64,000 nt of DNA from contig CAJNDS010002108.1 of NCBI GenBank assembly GCA_905221605.1, positions 118,501-182,500 of the forward strand, written 5' to 3'. The notes below the pieces were generated by a model. That model did no database searches. It worked only from the letters and a program-made list of their open reading frames with translations, and was not told the DNA's origin. Shown piece after piece: positions 49,706 to 57,945 of this stretch (positions are counted from its first letter, which is position 1; the number at the start of each line of letters is the position of its first letter). Both the position numbers and the translations under genes were made by a program. This DNA is from Symbiodinium natans. Its lineage: Eukaryota; Sar; Dinophyceae; Suessiales; Symbiodiniaceae.

Positions 49706-50704
49706 CTACTTCACCGCCGGGTACATCTCGTCTTCAGAGATTTGGGATCGTCGATCATCTTCTTCTTCAGGCGGTGGATGGTAGGGCATTGGTGAGTTGT
49801 GTGGGGTGTCCTTCTTGGGTTCTGAGGGTTGTGCAGTTGGATCTGGCATTGGGCTATCCTCCTCGCGTCGGTGGATCGTGTGGTCGCCCTTGTACATGAA
49901 GCTTCTCTTGGTCTCCTTGTCGTAGTGCGTGTGATACTGCCAGCTGTTCTGGTGCCATGGGTGTTTCCAGAGCAGCTGGTGCTGGTGTGAATCTTCTTTG
50001 GCTTTTTTGCGTATCGCAGCGAGGCGAACGGCAAAGGGATGGGAATGAAGGGCTTGGGCGAAAATGTGATATGTTGTGTCATTCCACTGGGTGTGGGCCT
50101 TCCACTCTTTGCACTTTTCCGGGTCTTGGATGGCCTCCCATGTCGTCAAAACGGGTTGGTCCGCGAGCCAATCCGCGGCCACATGTGTGTGTGGATCGAG
50201 GTGTGCGAGGGAGATGTCCTGGAGCAGGTCCGAGGTGATGCCGTCGAACTCGAGGTGCAAGCGCGGGTCATCCGGTTGGTACTGTTGTCGTCTCTTCTTG
50301 GTTGCTTGTGGTGGTTCGTCTTGATGAGGTAGGTGTGCGGGTTGTGGTGTGGGCATGGAGATCTTGTCGAGGTGGTAGCCGAAGTTCTTGTGCCAATCTT
50401 GCAGGTGTCCCCAGATTGAGAGCGCCTCGCTGGTGGGGATCATGATGGGCGTGAAGGGATGGGGTGAGTTGCCGATTTTGGTGAGTTGTTCAAGTAGAAG
50501 TTGGGCGGTGTACCAGCGGATGGGGATGTGGATGTCGGGGAGTTCCAAGTAATCCTGATCGTACGCGGCCTGCACTGCCTTGTTGAACGCCGTCTGGGTC
50601 AACCAACTCATGAGGTGGGGCGATCGGGGAAAGGTGAATGGGTGATGGTGCGAGTGTGGTTGATCTGAAAATGGTTTGGCTTCCGCAGTGTCACGCAATC
50701 TCAC
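49706..50704 (-). CDS. unknown protein, up to 332 aa
   Basis: Start at 50704 or, more likely, Met32 (50611, MSWLTQTAFNKA), which directly follows a CACCTTTCCCCGATCGCCCC tract. Middle region polar; residues 110-120 KKRRQQ is a possible nuclear signal; residues about 250-285 are W/H-rich (WKHPWHQNSWQYH); the C-terminal 40 residues are acidic and proline-rich. No family recognised. Confidence 0.75.
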   Translation of the reverse strand: MRLRDTAEAKPFSDQPHSHHHPFTFPRSPHLMSWLTQTAFNKAVQAAYDQDYLELPDIHIPIRWYTAQLLLEQLTKIGNSPHPFTPIMIPTSEALSIWGHLQDWHKNFGYHLDKISMPTPQPAHLPHQDEPPQATKKRRQQYQPDDPRLHLEFDGITSDLLQDISLAHLDPHTHVAADWLADQPVLTTWEAIQDPEKCKEWKAHTQWNDTTYHIFAQALHSHPFAVRLAAIRKKAKEDSHQHQLLWKHPWHQNSWQYHTHYDKETKRSFMYKGDHTIHRREEDSPMPDPTAQPSEPKKDTPHNSPMPYHPPPEEEDDRRSQISEDEMYPAVK

Positions 50705-50949
50705 TCATGCTAGTGCCTACTGTTCCTACAGGTCCTGTCCACTTTCAATCGAGTCAAAAACTCAGTGTGCGGATTGACATGGTGCGTGCACTTCAGACCT
50801 CTCCGCGGAACAGGTTTTGTACTTATGATGCCGGCAGACATGTTGCGCTTGCCGAATCTCCGTCCGGCAGCGCCATCTCAAGACACACTTCGTCTTAAGG
50901 AATTGTCTATACCACCCTATGTCAGAGAACTCCGCTGATCTCACTGTCA

Positions 50950-51828
50950 TCATCGTCGGTATCCGTAGTGTTGCCAGGTGGGATGACTGTGGACACGGGG
51001 CATGGGTTTGGGGCTGGGTCTGGGAGTAGGGTCCGTGGGCGCTGGTGGTGCGGGTCTGGGGTCATTGTCTCCTCGGTGCGATGATGCCGGATGTCTGGTC
51101 GACTGAGAATCATGTCGTGCCGGTCCCGGTGCCGTCGATGACGAGGCGCGCGATGTTCTTGGGGACTTGGGTTTAGCTTTGACTGCGATGGTCTTGGTGA
51201 CGACTAGTTGGTTTTCTGCTTGCTGGAGGTCCTCAAAGGTGCGGCGGTAGTTCTTGATGCTGTCCACGGTGTCGTCTTCCAGGATCTTGTACATGCCGTT
51301 TTCAGTGATCTGCTGTCTGTCCATCATATCGATGAACTCGTATACGGTGCAACCCGGGCGCTTTGTTGGAACTGCCAGCGAACTGGGTGTGAACCAGTTG
51401 AGCGCTTCGGAACTTCGTATCACGGTGTCACCCTTGGCATCCTGAAAGCTCTTGAGGAGGGTTCTGAACAGGTCAGCTTGGTGCACGTGTTCACGTAGTT
51501 TGAGTGCGGTAGAGTTGATGTCGAAGATCTTCTGTATCGCGTTCATAGTGATGGAATTGTCAAAGAGGAGGTTGGAGAGGTCCCCGACTCTGATGTCCTC
51601 CATAAGTTGGATGACCTGGGTCTTTGCCGTGGAGACTGCACTTTGTAGCGCCAGTTTTTGCTGGCTGAGAGGCTCTGGTTGAGACGGATTCTCAGTTCGA
51701 TGTCGTCGAGGTGGGTCTCTTGAGTCCATGGCCGGTCTTGTGGCTCTGGTAGTGCGGGGACTTCGTCTGCAGGACCGCGATCTGTTTCGTCGGGGACGTT
51801 CATCTCCGTGGTGGTCGTGCTTCACCAT
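50950..51828 (-). CDS. basic-ended unknown protein, 292 aa
   Basis: N-terminal 45 residues are Arg/Ser/Pro-rich (nucleic-acid-binding type), residues 50-225 form a likely helical core (LQSAVSTAKTQVIQLMEDIR), and the C-terminal 65 residues are Pro/Arg/Ser-rich and disordered. This layout is Gag-like, but no zinc knuckle is present. An alternative start lies at Met33 (MDSRDPP). Confidence 0.75.
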   Translation of the reverse strand: MVKHDHHGDERPRRNRSRSCRRSPRTTRATRPAMDSRDPPRRHRTENPSQPEPLSQQKLALQSAVSTAKTQVIQLMEDIRVGDLSNLLFDNSITMNAIQKIFDINSTALKLREHVHQADLFRTLLKSFQDAKGDTVIRSSEALNWFTPSSLAVPTKRPGCTVYEFIDMMDRQQITENGMYKILEDDTVDSIKNYRRTFEDLQQAENQLVVTKTIAVKAKPKSPRTSRASSSTAPGPARHDSQSTRHPASSHRGDNDPRPAPPAPTDPTPRPSPKPMPRVHSHPTWQHYGYRR

Positions 51829-52224
51829 GACTGAGGTGGATGAGCGATGGGAACGTTACTCGATCCAAACAATCTGTCATGTTTCATGATAGTCAGCTGT
51901 ACAGTGCGTGAATTTCCGTATGCAATCAACGTCAAGGGGTTCCGTCACAAAGGGATGGGGGTGAGATGAAGTTTATCATGAAACATGAAGGTGCGGGACT
52001 CGCGCTTGGTCTCGGTTCTTTTGCTCACTCCAAGCCAAGCGTCGGATGTAGGTGAGATAGAACGGGAATCGTTTTTGGTGAAAACAAAATTGACCAAAAC
52101 GTAACAATGTTACTGGATGCTGTGGCGGTGCTGTTGAGGCCAGTTATCATCCAACTTTGCGTTCTGCACGACGTCGTTGAGTGGACAGATGAACCGCGCT
52201 TGTTCCTGGTTCCGATTCTTGAGG
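51829..52224. other. intergenic spacer with inverted repeats
   Basis: 396 bp between the 261- and 292-aa genes. Contains a perfect 14-bp inverted repeat (CATGTTTCATGATA at 51878-51891 and TATCATGAAACATG at 51974-51987, 82 bp apart) and the palindrome GTAACAATGTTAC at 52099-52111. May act as promoter, terminator or RNA structure. Confidence 0.7.
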
Positions 52225-53010
52225 TCATGGATCATGAAGATGCTGTAGAGGATCATCTCTTTCGAGCGGGGCCCTGGAGTTTGATCTGTACTGTCCAATG
52301 GGTGCCTGCCTGGAGGATGTCGCTGAGCCGGTTGGGGATCGAAGGCACCTGCACAGGTACTTGATGCTTTGGTCGTGTTGAGAAAGGAGTTGGTCGATGT
52401 TGTCTAAGCGAGTTCTTGTCTCGTCCAAGCTTGCGTAGATGGTGGTGTGGGATGATGGATGAGGGTCCTGCGGAATGGTGGCATGGAGGCGGAGTCTGTC
52501 TCGTAGTTCTTGTAGTTGGCGGCGAGTTTGATGTCCGAGAGCATCTAGTCGTACTCCTAGTTCCTGTAGTCGTCGGGCTTGGAGGGTTTGATCACGCTTG
52601 ATATCGTTGAGTTGTAGGTGAAGATCGCGGATGGAACTTGTGTGTCGGCTGATGTCGTTGGAGGCGCAGGCTCTTGATGAGTCCGCCCTGTACGCCGCTC
52701 GTTTGACGTCCAGGAGTTCTTGTAATACTGATTGGCTGCAGGTTCGCTCGTAGACGAAACCGAGCTCTTGTTCGAGCTGGTAGACAGTCTGGTCGAGGGT
52801 TCGGATCTTCTCTGCTTGCGAGGATACTGTGTCCATGAGGAGCTTCACCGCTTCGTCCGTGGTCTGATGGATCGGATCGTTGGGGTTGGCGATCTCATCT
52901 GGGATCTCGGAGGCTGTCTGCATTCTATCCGGCTGGCTGTTGGGATGTTGCTGGCCTGCTGGCTGAGGATCCGGAATGGTCTGCTCCTCGTGCATCTTGT
53001 TGGTCGGCAT
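52225..53010 (-). CDS. coiled-coil protein, 261 aa
   Basis: Residues about 45-215 show heptad patterns typical of coiled coils (KIRTLDQTVYQLEQELG, LQELGVRLDALGHQTRRQL, DETRTRLDNIDQLLSQ). N-terminal 40 residues are Q/P/N-rich. Likely oligomerises; in an element it could be a structural or Gag-like partner. No catalytic motif. Confidence 0.8.
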   Translation of the reverse strand: MPTNKMHEEQTIPDPQPAGQQHPNSQPDRMQTASEIPDEIANPNDPIHQTTDEAVKLLMDTVSSQAEKIRTLDQTVYQLEQELGFVYERTCSQSVLQELLDVKRAAYRADSSRACASNDISRHTSSIRDLHLQLNDIKRDQTLQARRLQELGVRLDALGHQTRRQLQELRDRLRLHATIPQDPHPSSHTTIYASLDETRTRLDNIDQLLSQHDQSIKYLCRCLRSPTGSATSSRQAPIGQYRSNSRAPLERDDPLQHLHDP

Positions 53011-53300
53011 GGTGAAGAATTGGATGATCGACTTGCTGTTCTATCAGCTGGGCAACTTCTTCTATGCTACGTCTGTCACTGCGTCAGCCACTGAAGAGAA
53101 GCGCTCTGGGTGGGTGCGGGGAAGGGTAAGGGCGGACTTCATATGATTGTATGATGTACATGCTCAAAATCACACTTCGCTGCGGGACGCGGGGTTTTGG
53201 GGAGGAAAGGTTTGGGGACCTCAACGACTGCAATCCGTCACTGCGCATCATGAACACTTGCTGGCGGTCTTTGATATTGATTTTGCTGTGGTACTTCGAG
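53011..53300. other. intergenic spacer downstream of the RT gene
   Basis: 290 bp without a gene; on the coding strand a pyrimidine tract (CCGCCCTTACCCTTCCCCGC) lies about 100 bp before the next ATG. Confidence 0.6.
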
Positions 53301-55952
53301 TCATCTATGCACAAACGTCAGCATGTCTGGGTCGTGGGCTTGGTAGAGGGCGCGAAGTTCTCGGAGTTGTTGTAGACGAACCGGCTCGGGATACGCTATC
53401 TTTGAGATCATGTGGCGTCTCGTTCGATATGCACTGGCACGATGGACTATAGGCGTGGATCCCCTTGAAGAAAGAAGCTGGTGTGTCTGTGAGGGGAGAA
53501 TGAGGCGAACTTCTTTGCGGTGTAGGTCGATGTTGCATCCGAGGTAGTTGGCTTCTTCTTGTTCTTCCAACAATATGGGCGGGCCGTAGAACTCTGTTTG
53601 GAGAAACTCGCCCCAAGGGCTCGTGTAGGCCCAACTTTGTGGTAGGATGCAAATGCGGTCGTCAACATATCTCTTGGTGAAGCGGTCGAGAATTGCGCAC
53701 GATGCCAAGGCTATCCGATATGTCTCATGCCATTGGTGTTCTTCGACACAACAGACCATGTGGCATAACACCGGTGACATTGGGTGTCCCATTGGGCTAC
53801 CTCTGGTCTGCTTGTATACTTGTTGCTGGGAGGTGAAATAGCTGCACTTCAAGACGTACTGAGTGATCTCCCAGATGTCGTGCATGTAGATGGTGCGTCG
53901 ACCATGGTTGATCTGCTTGTACTTCCCATTGAACGTTCTGGCCGTTCTAAGCATCTTTTTGGGGTCGTAGGTGATGGAGACGTCCTGCCATGTGTCAAAG
54001 CCGTGCTGGGAGTTGGCGAAGTACTTGTCCATGGTGATCATGAGGGCTTGGAGGATACGTTCCTGTGGGACACTGGTGAAGAAGCCCGCTAGGTCCGCGA
54101 TCTGCATGTGCATGTCCGCGTTGTTGGAGTTCATGAAGGTGTGAAGTTCCTTGAAGATCTTGTAGGAGTTGTCCTGTTGCAGCGCTTGGGGGAAAGAGAT
54201 GTACATGATGTTGGTGATGATCTTGGCGACCGTGGAGAAGAGCTTCTTGGCGAAGTGCTGGGCGAACGAGACAATGGGCCGGGACTTGATGAAGCCCTTC
54301 TTGCGCTTGGGGAAGATGTAGGACACCGGGACTTTGTCTTTGCGGTTTGGGTTGATGCCCCAAGCGTATCTTGTCTTGATGTGTTGGGGAAGTTGGTGCC
54401 ACGCGTTGTGCGCTGCTGTGGTCGGGGTGATGTTGATCTTGGTGAAGACTTCAGGGTCGCCGTACATCTTGTCCATAAGCTGTTGGAAGTGGAGGGGGCA
54501 GTACGCTAGCATCTTGTGGGGATGGTGGTCCTCGCACGCGATGATGTAGTCGCTGTACTGAGTTTTGAGGCTTTTGACCATGTGGTGGTTCACGTGTTGC
54601 TCCTTCACGTTGTGGCTGAGCCGTGCTGCCGGGGCAAGGGCGAGCTGTACGGCCTCCCTGGATGGGATGGAAAGTCCATTGCGTCTGCACCATTTTCGAA
54701 CATCTTCCGTCGTCTGCGAAATCCAAGTATCTGGTTCCGGGAAGGTACCCGTCTTGGATGAGTAAGTGACGATGTGGTGTAGAGGGTCTTCTGGTGATGC
54801 GTGTGCGGTCTGAAGGTCAATGACCTGATGTTCACTGAGTTCCTGTGTAGGGTTGGGGCAAGTGCATCTTCTCGCAAGTTTTGGTCCAAAACACATTCGC
54901 TGCCAGTTGTGGCACTGGGCCTCGATACTGGATCCTGGTTTGGCTACCACCGTGGTCTTCGGAACATGTAGTGGACATAGTTCGTGGTAGTGGCTTGCGA
55001 TGATGGCGCGTAGAACTTCTCGTAGATGGCGTTGGCATTCTTCCATAGGTGGGAGCAAACTGGTGACGAGGGGCCTTATGTTAGGGATCTCCATATGTCT
55101 CTTGTCCAGTGCCTTGACCAATGCTGCCTTGCAGAACTCCTTGTACGGGGATTCAAGGATGTTGGTCATTCGTAGTAGTGTGTATATGTTCTCGGCCGGG
55201 AAGTTGCTACTCATCAACGTTCTGGTGGTTTTCCATCGCAGAGCCGTGGTGGAGCACAGGGCGGTGAGGAGGCCCCACATGCGCGTTTTGGTGTCAACCT
55301 GTACCTTGACGGCTCGCCAAGGTCTGGTTTTCCTGCCTAGGTGTCGATGTAGTCGGGCACGTAGTTTGGTTGCCAGCACGTTGACGTCGCAGATGGTCTT
55401 GGGTTGGAAGGTGTGGCCTGTGTCTTCCTTGAAGTGTTTGTAGATGAAGGGGGCGTTGAGGGAGGGTTGGAGGTCCGCGATGTCTGCCTGCTCAATCATG
55501 TGCAACTCTGCCACATCGTCAACGCTGCGGACTTTGATCGGAACGAACTCCCAATATGTGTTGGTGGTGTGCCAGTAGTGTATGGCTGGTTCTGCGTTGA
55601 CCAGTTTTTGAGCGGCGAGCGCGTTGTGTTTTCTACGTCGGTTGTCTTCTCTGACTGTGACTTTCGTGGAGGTGCTGCCAATATAGAGGTGCTCGAACAT
55701 GCGTCCGTGGTCGACTCTCCAGTACACTGCGTTCGGCTGATTGAAAAATTCGAATGTGTAGAGCTCCGGGGTGATACGGTGAAACTGCTTGAGGCGTACC
55801 AGCCTGCGTCGATCTACTTGGCGTCGAGGAAAATGGCAAAGAGCGGTGAGCCAAAACTTGCCGTAGAGCCAAGTGGAGTATCTGTGTAAGAAAGGTATGC
55901 GGTGAAATGTGTATTGGACCACGCTCTTCGCGATGTCCATGCACTTCACCAT
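53301..55952 (-). CDS. GIY-YIG endonuclease - reverse transcriptase (Penelope-like, permuted), 883 aa
   Basis: Key protein of the cluster. Residues about 75-170 form a GIY-YIG nuclease: VYWRVD then LYIGSTS (YIG at 90-92), a basic segment REDNRRRKHN at 101-110, a glutamate helix (ELHMIEQ, 149-155) and closing LQPSLN (161-166). A cysteine-rich segment follows at 347-365 (CHNWQRMCFGPKLARRCTC). The reverse transcriptase occupies about 500-815: KSRPIVSF (556-563), IADLAGFFTSV (618-628, motif A), QTRGSPMGHPMSP (715-727, motif B), YVDD (762-765, catalytic motif C) and NYLGCNIDL (802-810). All catalytic residues I can check are present and the frame is open, so it looks active. In most Penelope-like elements the nuclease is C-terminal; the N-terminal place is that of Naiad and Chlamys. 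Starts 60 bp after the 570-aa gene, ATG context CTCCATGG. Confidence 0.93.
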   Translation of the reverse strand: MVKCMDIAKSVVQYTFHRIPFLHRYSTWLYGKFWLTALCHFPRRQVDRRRLVRLKQFHRITPELYTFEFFNQPNAVYWRVDHGRMFEHLYIGSTSTKVTVREDNRRRKHNALAAQKLVNAEPAIHYWHTTNTYWEFVPIKVRSVDDVAELHMIEQADIADLQPSLNAPFIYKHFKEDTGHTFQPKTICDVNVLATKLRARLHRHLGRKTRPWRAVKVQVDTKTRMWGLLTALCSTTALRWKTTRTLMSSNFPAENIYTLLRMTNILESPYKEFCKAALVKALDKRHMEIPNIRPLVTSLLPPMEECQRHLREVLRAIIASHYHELCPLHVPKTTVVAKPGSSIEAQCHNWQRMCFGPKLARRCTCPNPTQELSEHQVIDLQTAHASPEDPLHHIVTYSSKTGTFPEPDTWISQTTEDVRKWCRRNGLSIPSREAVQLALAPAARLSHNVKEQHVNHHMVKSLKTQYSDYIIACEDHHPHKMLAYCPLHFQQLMDKMYGDPEVFTKINITPTTAAHNAWHQLPQHIKTRYAWGINPNRKDKVPVSYIFPKRKKGFIKSRPIVSFAQHFAKKLFSTVAKIITNIMYISFPQALQQDNSYKIFKELHTFMNSNNADMHMQIADLAGFFTSVPQERILQALMITMDKYFANSQHGFDTWQDVSITYDPKKMLRTARTFNGKYKQINHGRRTIYMHDIWEITQYVLKCSYFTSQQQVYKQTRGSPMGHPMSPVLCHMVCCVEEHQWHETYRIALASCAILDRFTKRYVDDRICILPQSWAYTSPWGEFLQTEFYGPPILLEEQEEANYLGCNIDLHRKEVRLILPSQTHQLLSSRGSTPIVHRASAYRTRRHMISKIAYPEPVRLQQLRELRALYQAHDPDMLTFVHR

Positions 55953-56012
55953 GGAGGAGTGTATGCGGTTGAGTCGTCTGGAGGGTTGCTGAGTTGTGAG
56001 TAGGGTACCTAG

Positions 56013-57725
56013 TCAATGTAGGTAGGAAGCGAGGCCTGCTACCACGATAGCGACTGCTGCCGTCCCTGCTGTGTTGGTGAGCTTGGGAAGTGACCAGGCC
56101 TTCACCATGTCCTGGTATGCCTGATCTTTTGGATGCGCCTCCGCATACACCGTGAGTCTCTTGGCAATTTCTTTCTGGGCCTGTAGTTTAGGCCCAGACA
56201 TCTTGAGGGTGGAGATCCAGGTTGTTGCTGACGGGGCCGCGTATCTTGATAGCGAGCTGGTGAGTTCATGTACTTGTCGGATCTTGTCCATTTTGGCCTT
56301 GTCATCTGGTTCTCGCTGCGGAGCTATGCCGCTAAGATACTGGATGAGTTCTTCGTCGTCGAATGCGTTGACGATGTCGAGGAGGACTTTGTTTTGTCTG
56401 CCGCCTGGTGATTCGAACGGGCGGCTGGATGCTGGTTCACCTGTAACCGGAGATCTCGGGCTGGGCTGGTAGGAGGGTGTGGTGATGCCTCCAATGAGGT
56501 TGGGATCCAGCTCGTCTTCCACGGTAGGCGGGTGGGGGTGGAGAGGGGGAGGGGGTTGAGGTGCTTGTTCGGCCACTTCGGATGCTATCGGTTGCGATAC
56601 TTGGGTGTCGTCGGCGTCGATAACCTGCACAAGGTCGTGGGTGTTGTCCTGAGCGCACAGATCTCGGTGTGGATGTGGTTGTTTACCGGATGATGGTGAA
56701 GTCTTGCTGGTGCCTGTTTCGAAGAAGTTGGGCATCTGGGTTTGGGTAGGCGGGATGATGCCCTGCGGGAAGGGTGTCTTGCGGCTCTGACTTGCCAGCT
56801 GTGCGCGTAATCCTGCTATCTCCGCTTCTTTCTGTGCTAGTTGGGCACGTACTTGGGGTTGTACAGCGGGGGGATTGTTGTAGCGCATGAGGAGGTCTCC
56901 AATGTTGGCGACGAGCATCTCCATAGCTTCCTTCCGTTGGGCTTCAGAGGGCAGCATTTCAGTACCGTTTTTCCACTTCCAATAGTTGACTGCGATGGTC
57001 TCGATGCGAATGTTGCGGTTGCGGATGAAGGTGGAGAGTTTCATGTGAAACACGGCATCGGGTAGTGACTTGTGGCCTTGGAACTGAGTCCATCTTCCGT
57101 TGGCGAGTTGTCGCAACATATAATTGTGCTTGCCCTCGAAGGCCACTTGCCAAAGTTTTATGTCGAAAGGATCCATACCTGCCGTGCCATTTTTCTTGGC
57201 CGATGACGTGGCAGGTACGATTCTGGGCATCTGGACTCCTCCATACTGGTTTTTGTCGTAGAGCAGCTCGGTGGAATCCCAATGGTCTGGGAGGTCGTTG
57301 TTGGGCTGGTGAAAGATGTCCTGGAGCACTTCCTTGGCGCGTTCTTTGGGGTTAGGGCGGGCTGGGGTAGGGGCTGAAGATTGAGTAGATTGGATGGGAG
57401 AGTTCCCGTATATCGGGAGTCGCTGATCGTGACGGTGGCGATCTCGTCGTGGGTTGTGCGCCGAATCTTGTCCGTGATGAAGAGGCGTGTGGGACGTTGT
57501 AAATGTGGATCTGGGGGTCAAAGTTGGTCCCGAACTAGGACGTGGGTTGGAGTGGAATGTGCGCGTGGATCTCGGTGATGCTGACCTGGTGCGATGCCTC
57601 CTAGATGGTCTTGGCGTGCTGAATCTTCTGGGTGATCTGGATCGTCTGGAACGGTTACCTCGTCTGTGTGGGTCTGCATGCCATTGAGCATGCCGTTGAT
57701 CGTGGCGATCACGTCTGTCTGCCAT
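56013..57725 (-). CDS. RS-rich protein with coiled coil and C-terminal membrane-like segment, 570 aa
   Basis: Residues 1-120 are Arg/Ser/His-rich like SR or nucleocapsid proteins; 150-275 are a folded-looking region (VFHMKLSTFIRNRNIRIE); 285-310 a short coiled coil (AQLAQKEAEIAGLRAQL); 340-450 disordered and acidic; the last 20 residues (NTAGTAAVAIVVAGLASYLH) form a hydrophobic segment that could anchor a membrane. It lies directly upstream of the RT gene, the usual place of a Gag-like protein; that role is inferred from position and composition only. Confidence 0.8.
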   Translation of the reverse strand: MADRRDRHDQRHAQWHADPHRRGNRSRRSRSPRRFSTPRPSRRHRTRSASPRSTRTFHSNPRPSSGPTLTPRSTFTTSHTPLHHGQDSAHNPRRDRHRHDQRLPIYGNSPIQSTQSSAPTPARPNPKERAKEVLQDIFHQPNNDLPDHWDSTELLYDKNQYGGVQMPRIVPATSSAKKNGTAGMDPFDIKLWQVAFEGKHNYMLRQLANGRWTQFQGHKSLPDAVFHMKLSTFIRNRNIRIETIAVNYWKWKNGTEMLPSEAQRKEAMEMLVANIGDLLMRYNNPPAVQPQVRAQLAQKEAEIAGLRAQLASQSRKTPFPQGIIPPTQTQMPNFFETGTSKTSPSSGKQPHPHRDLCAQDNTHDLVQVIDADDTQVSQPIASEVAEQAPQPPPPLHPHPPTVEDELDPNLIGGITTPSYQPSPRSPVTGEPASSRPFESPGGRQNKVLLDIVNAFDDEELIQYLSGIAPQREPDDKAKMDKIRQVHELTSSLSRYAAPSATTWISTLKMSGPKLQAQKEIAKRLTVYAEAHPKDQAYQDMVKAWSLPKLTNTAGTAAVAIVVAGLASYLH

Positions 57726-57945
57726 GGCGCGGGGGTCTGGGGATTCTGATATGTTCAGCTGTTAATGAAAAAGCCTACGTGAGGCACGCAACGGCTGTGT
57801 CAGGCGCAAAAAACACTACACTTGCAGAAACAGCGTGTTCCAAAAATTGCATGCAGGATGTGAGGTGCATATGGCTGCAACTTCTCTCAACGGGTCCATG
57901 TGGCTGAGTTCGTTCCATCGTGAAACTGTCATTGCTGGGACTTCA

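Noticed and set aside
54108-54509. Plus-strand ORFs across the RT gene and other cluster genes
   Set aside because: Antisense shadows of long minus-strand genes with recognisable motifs.
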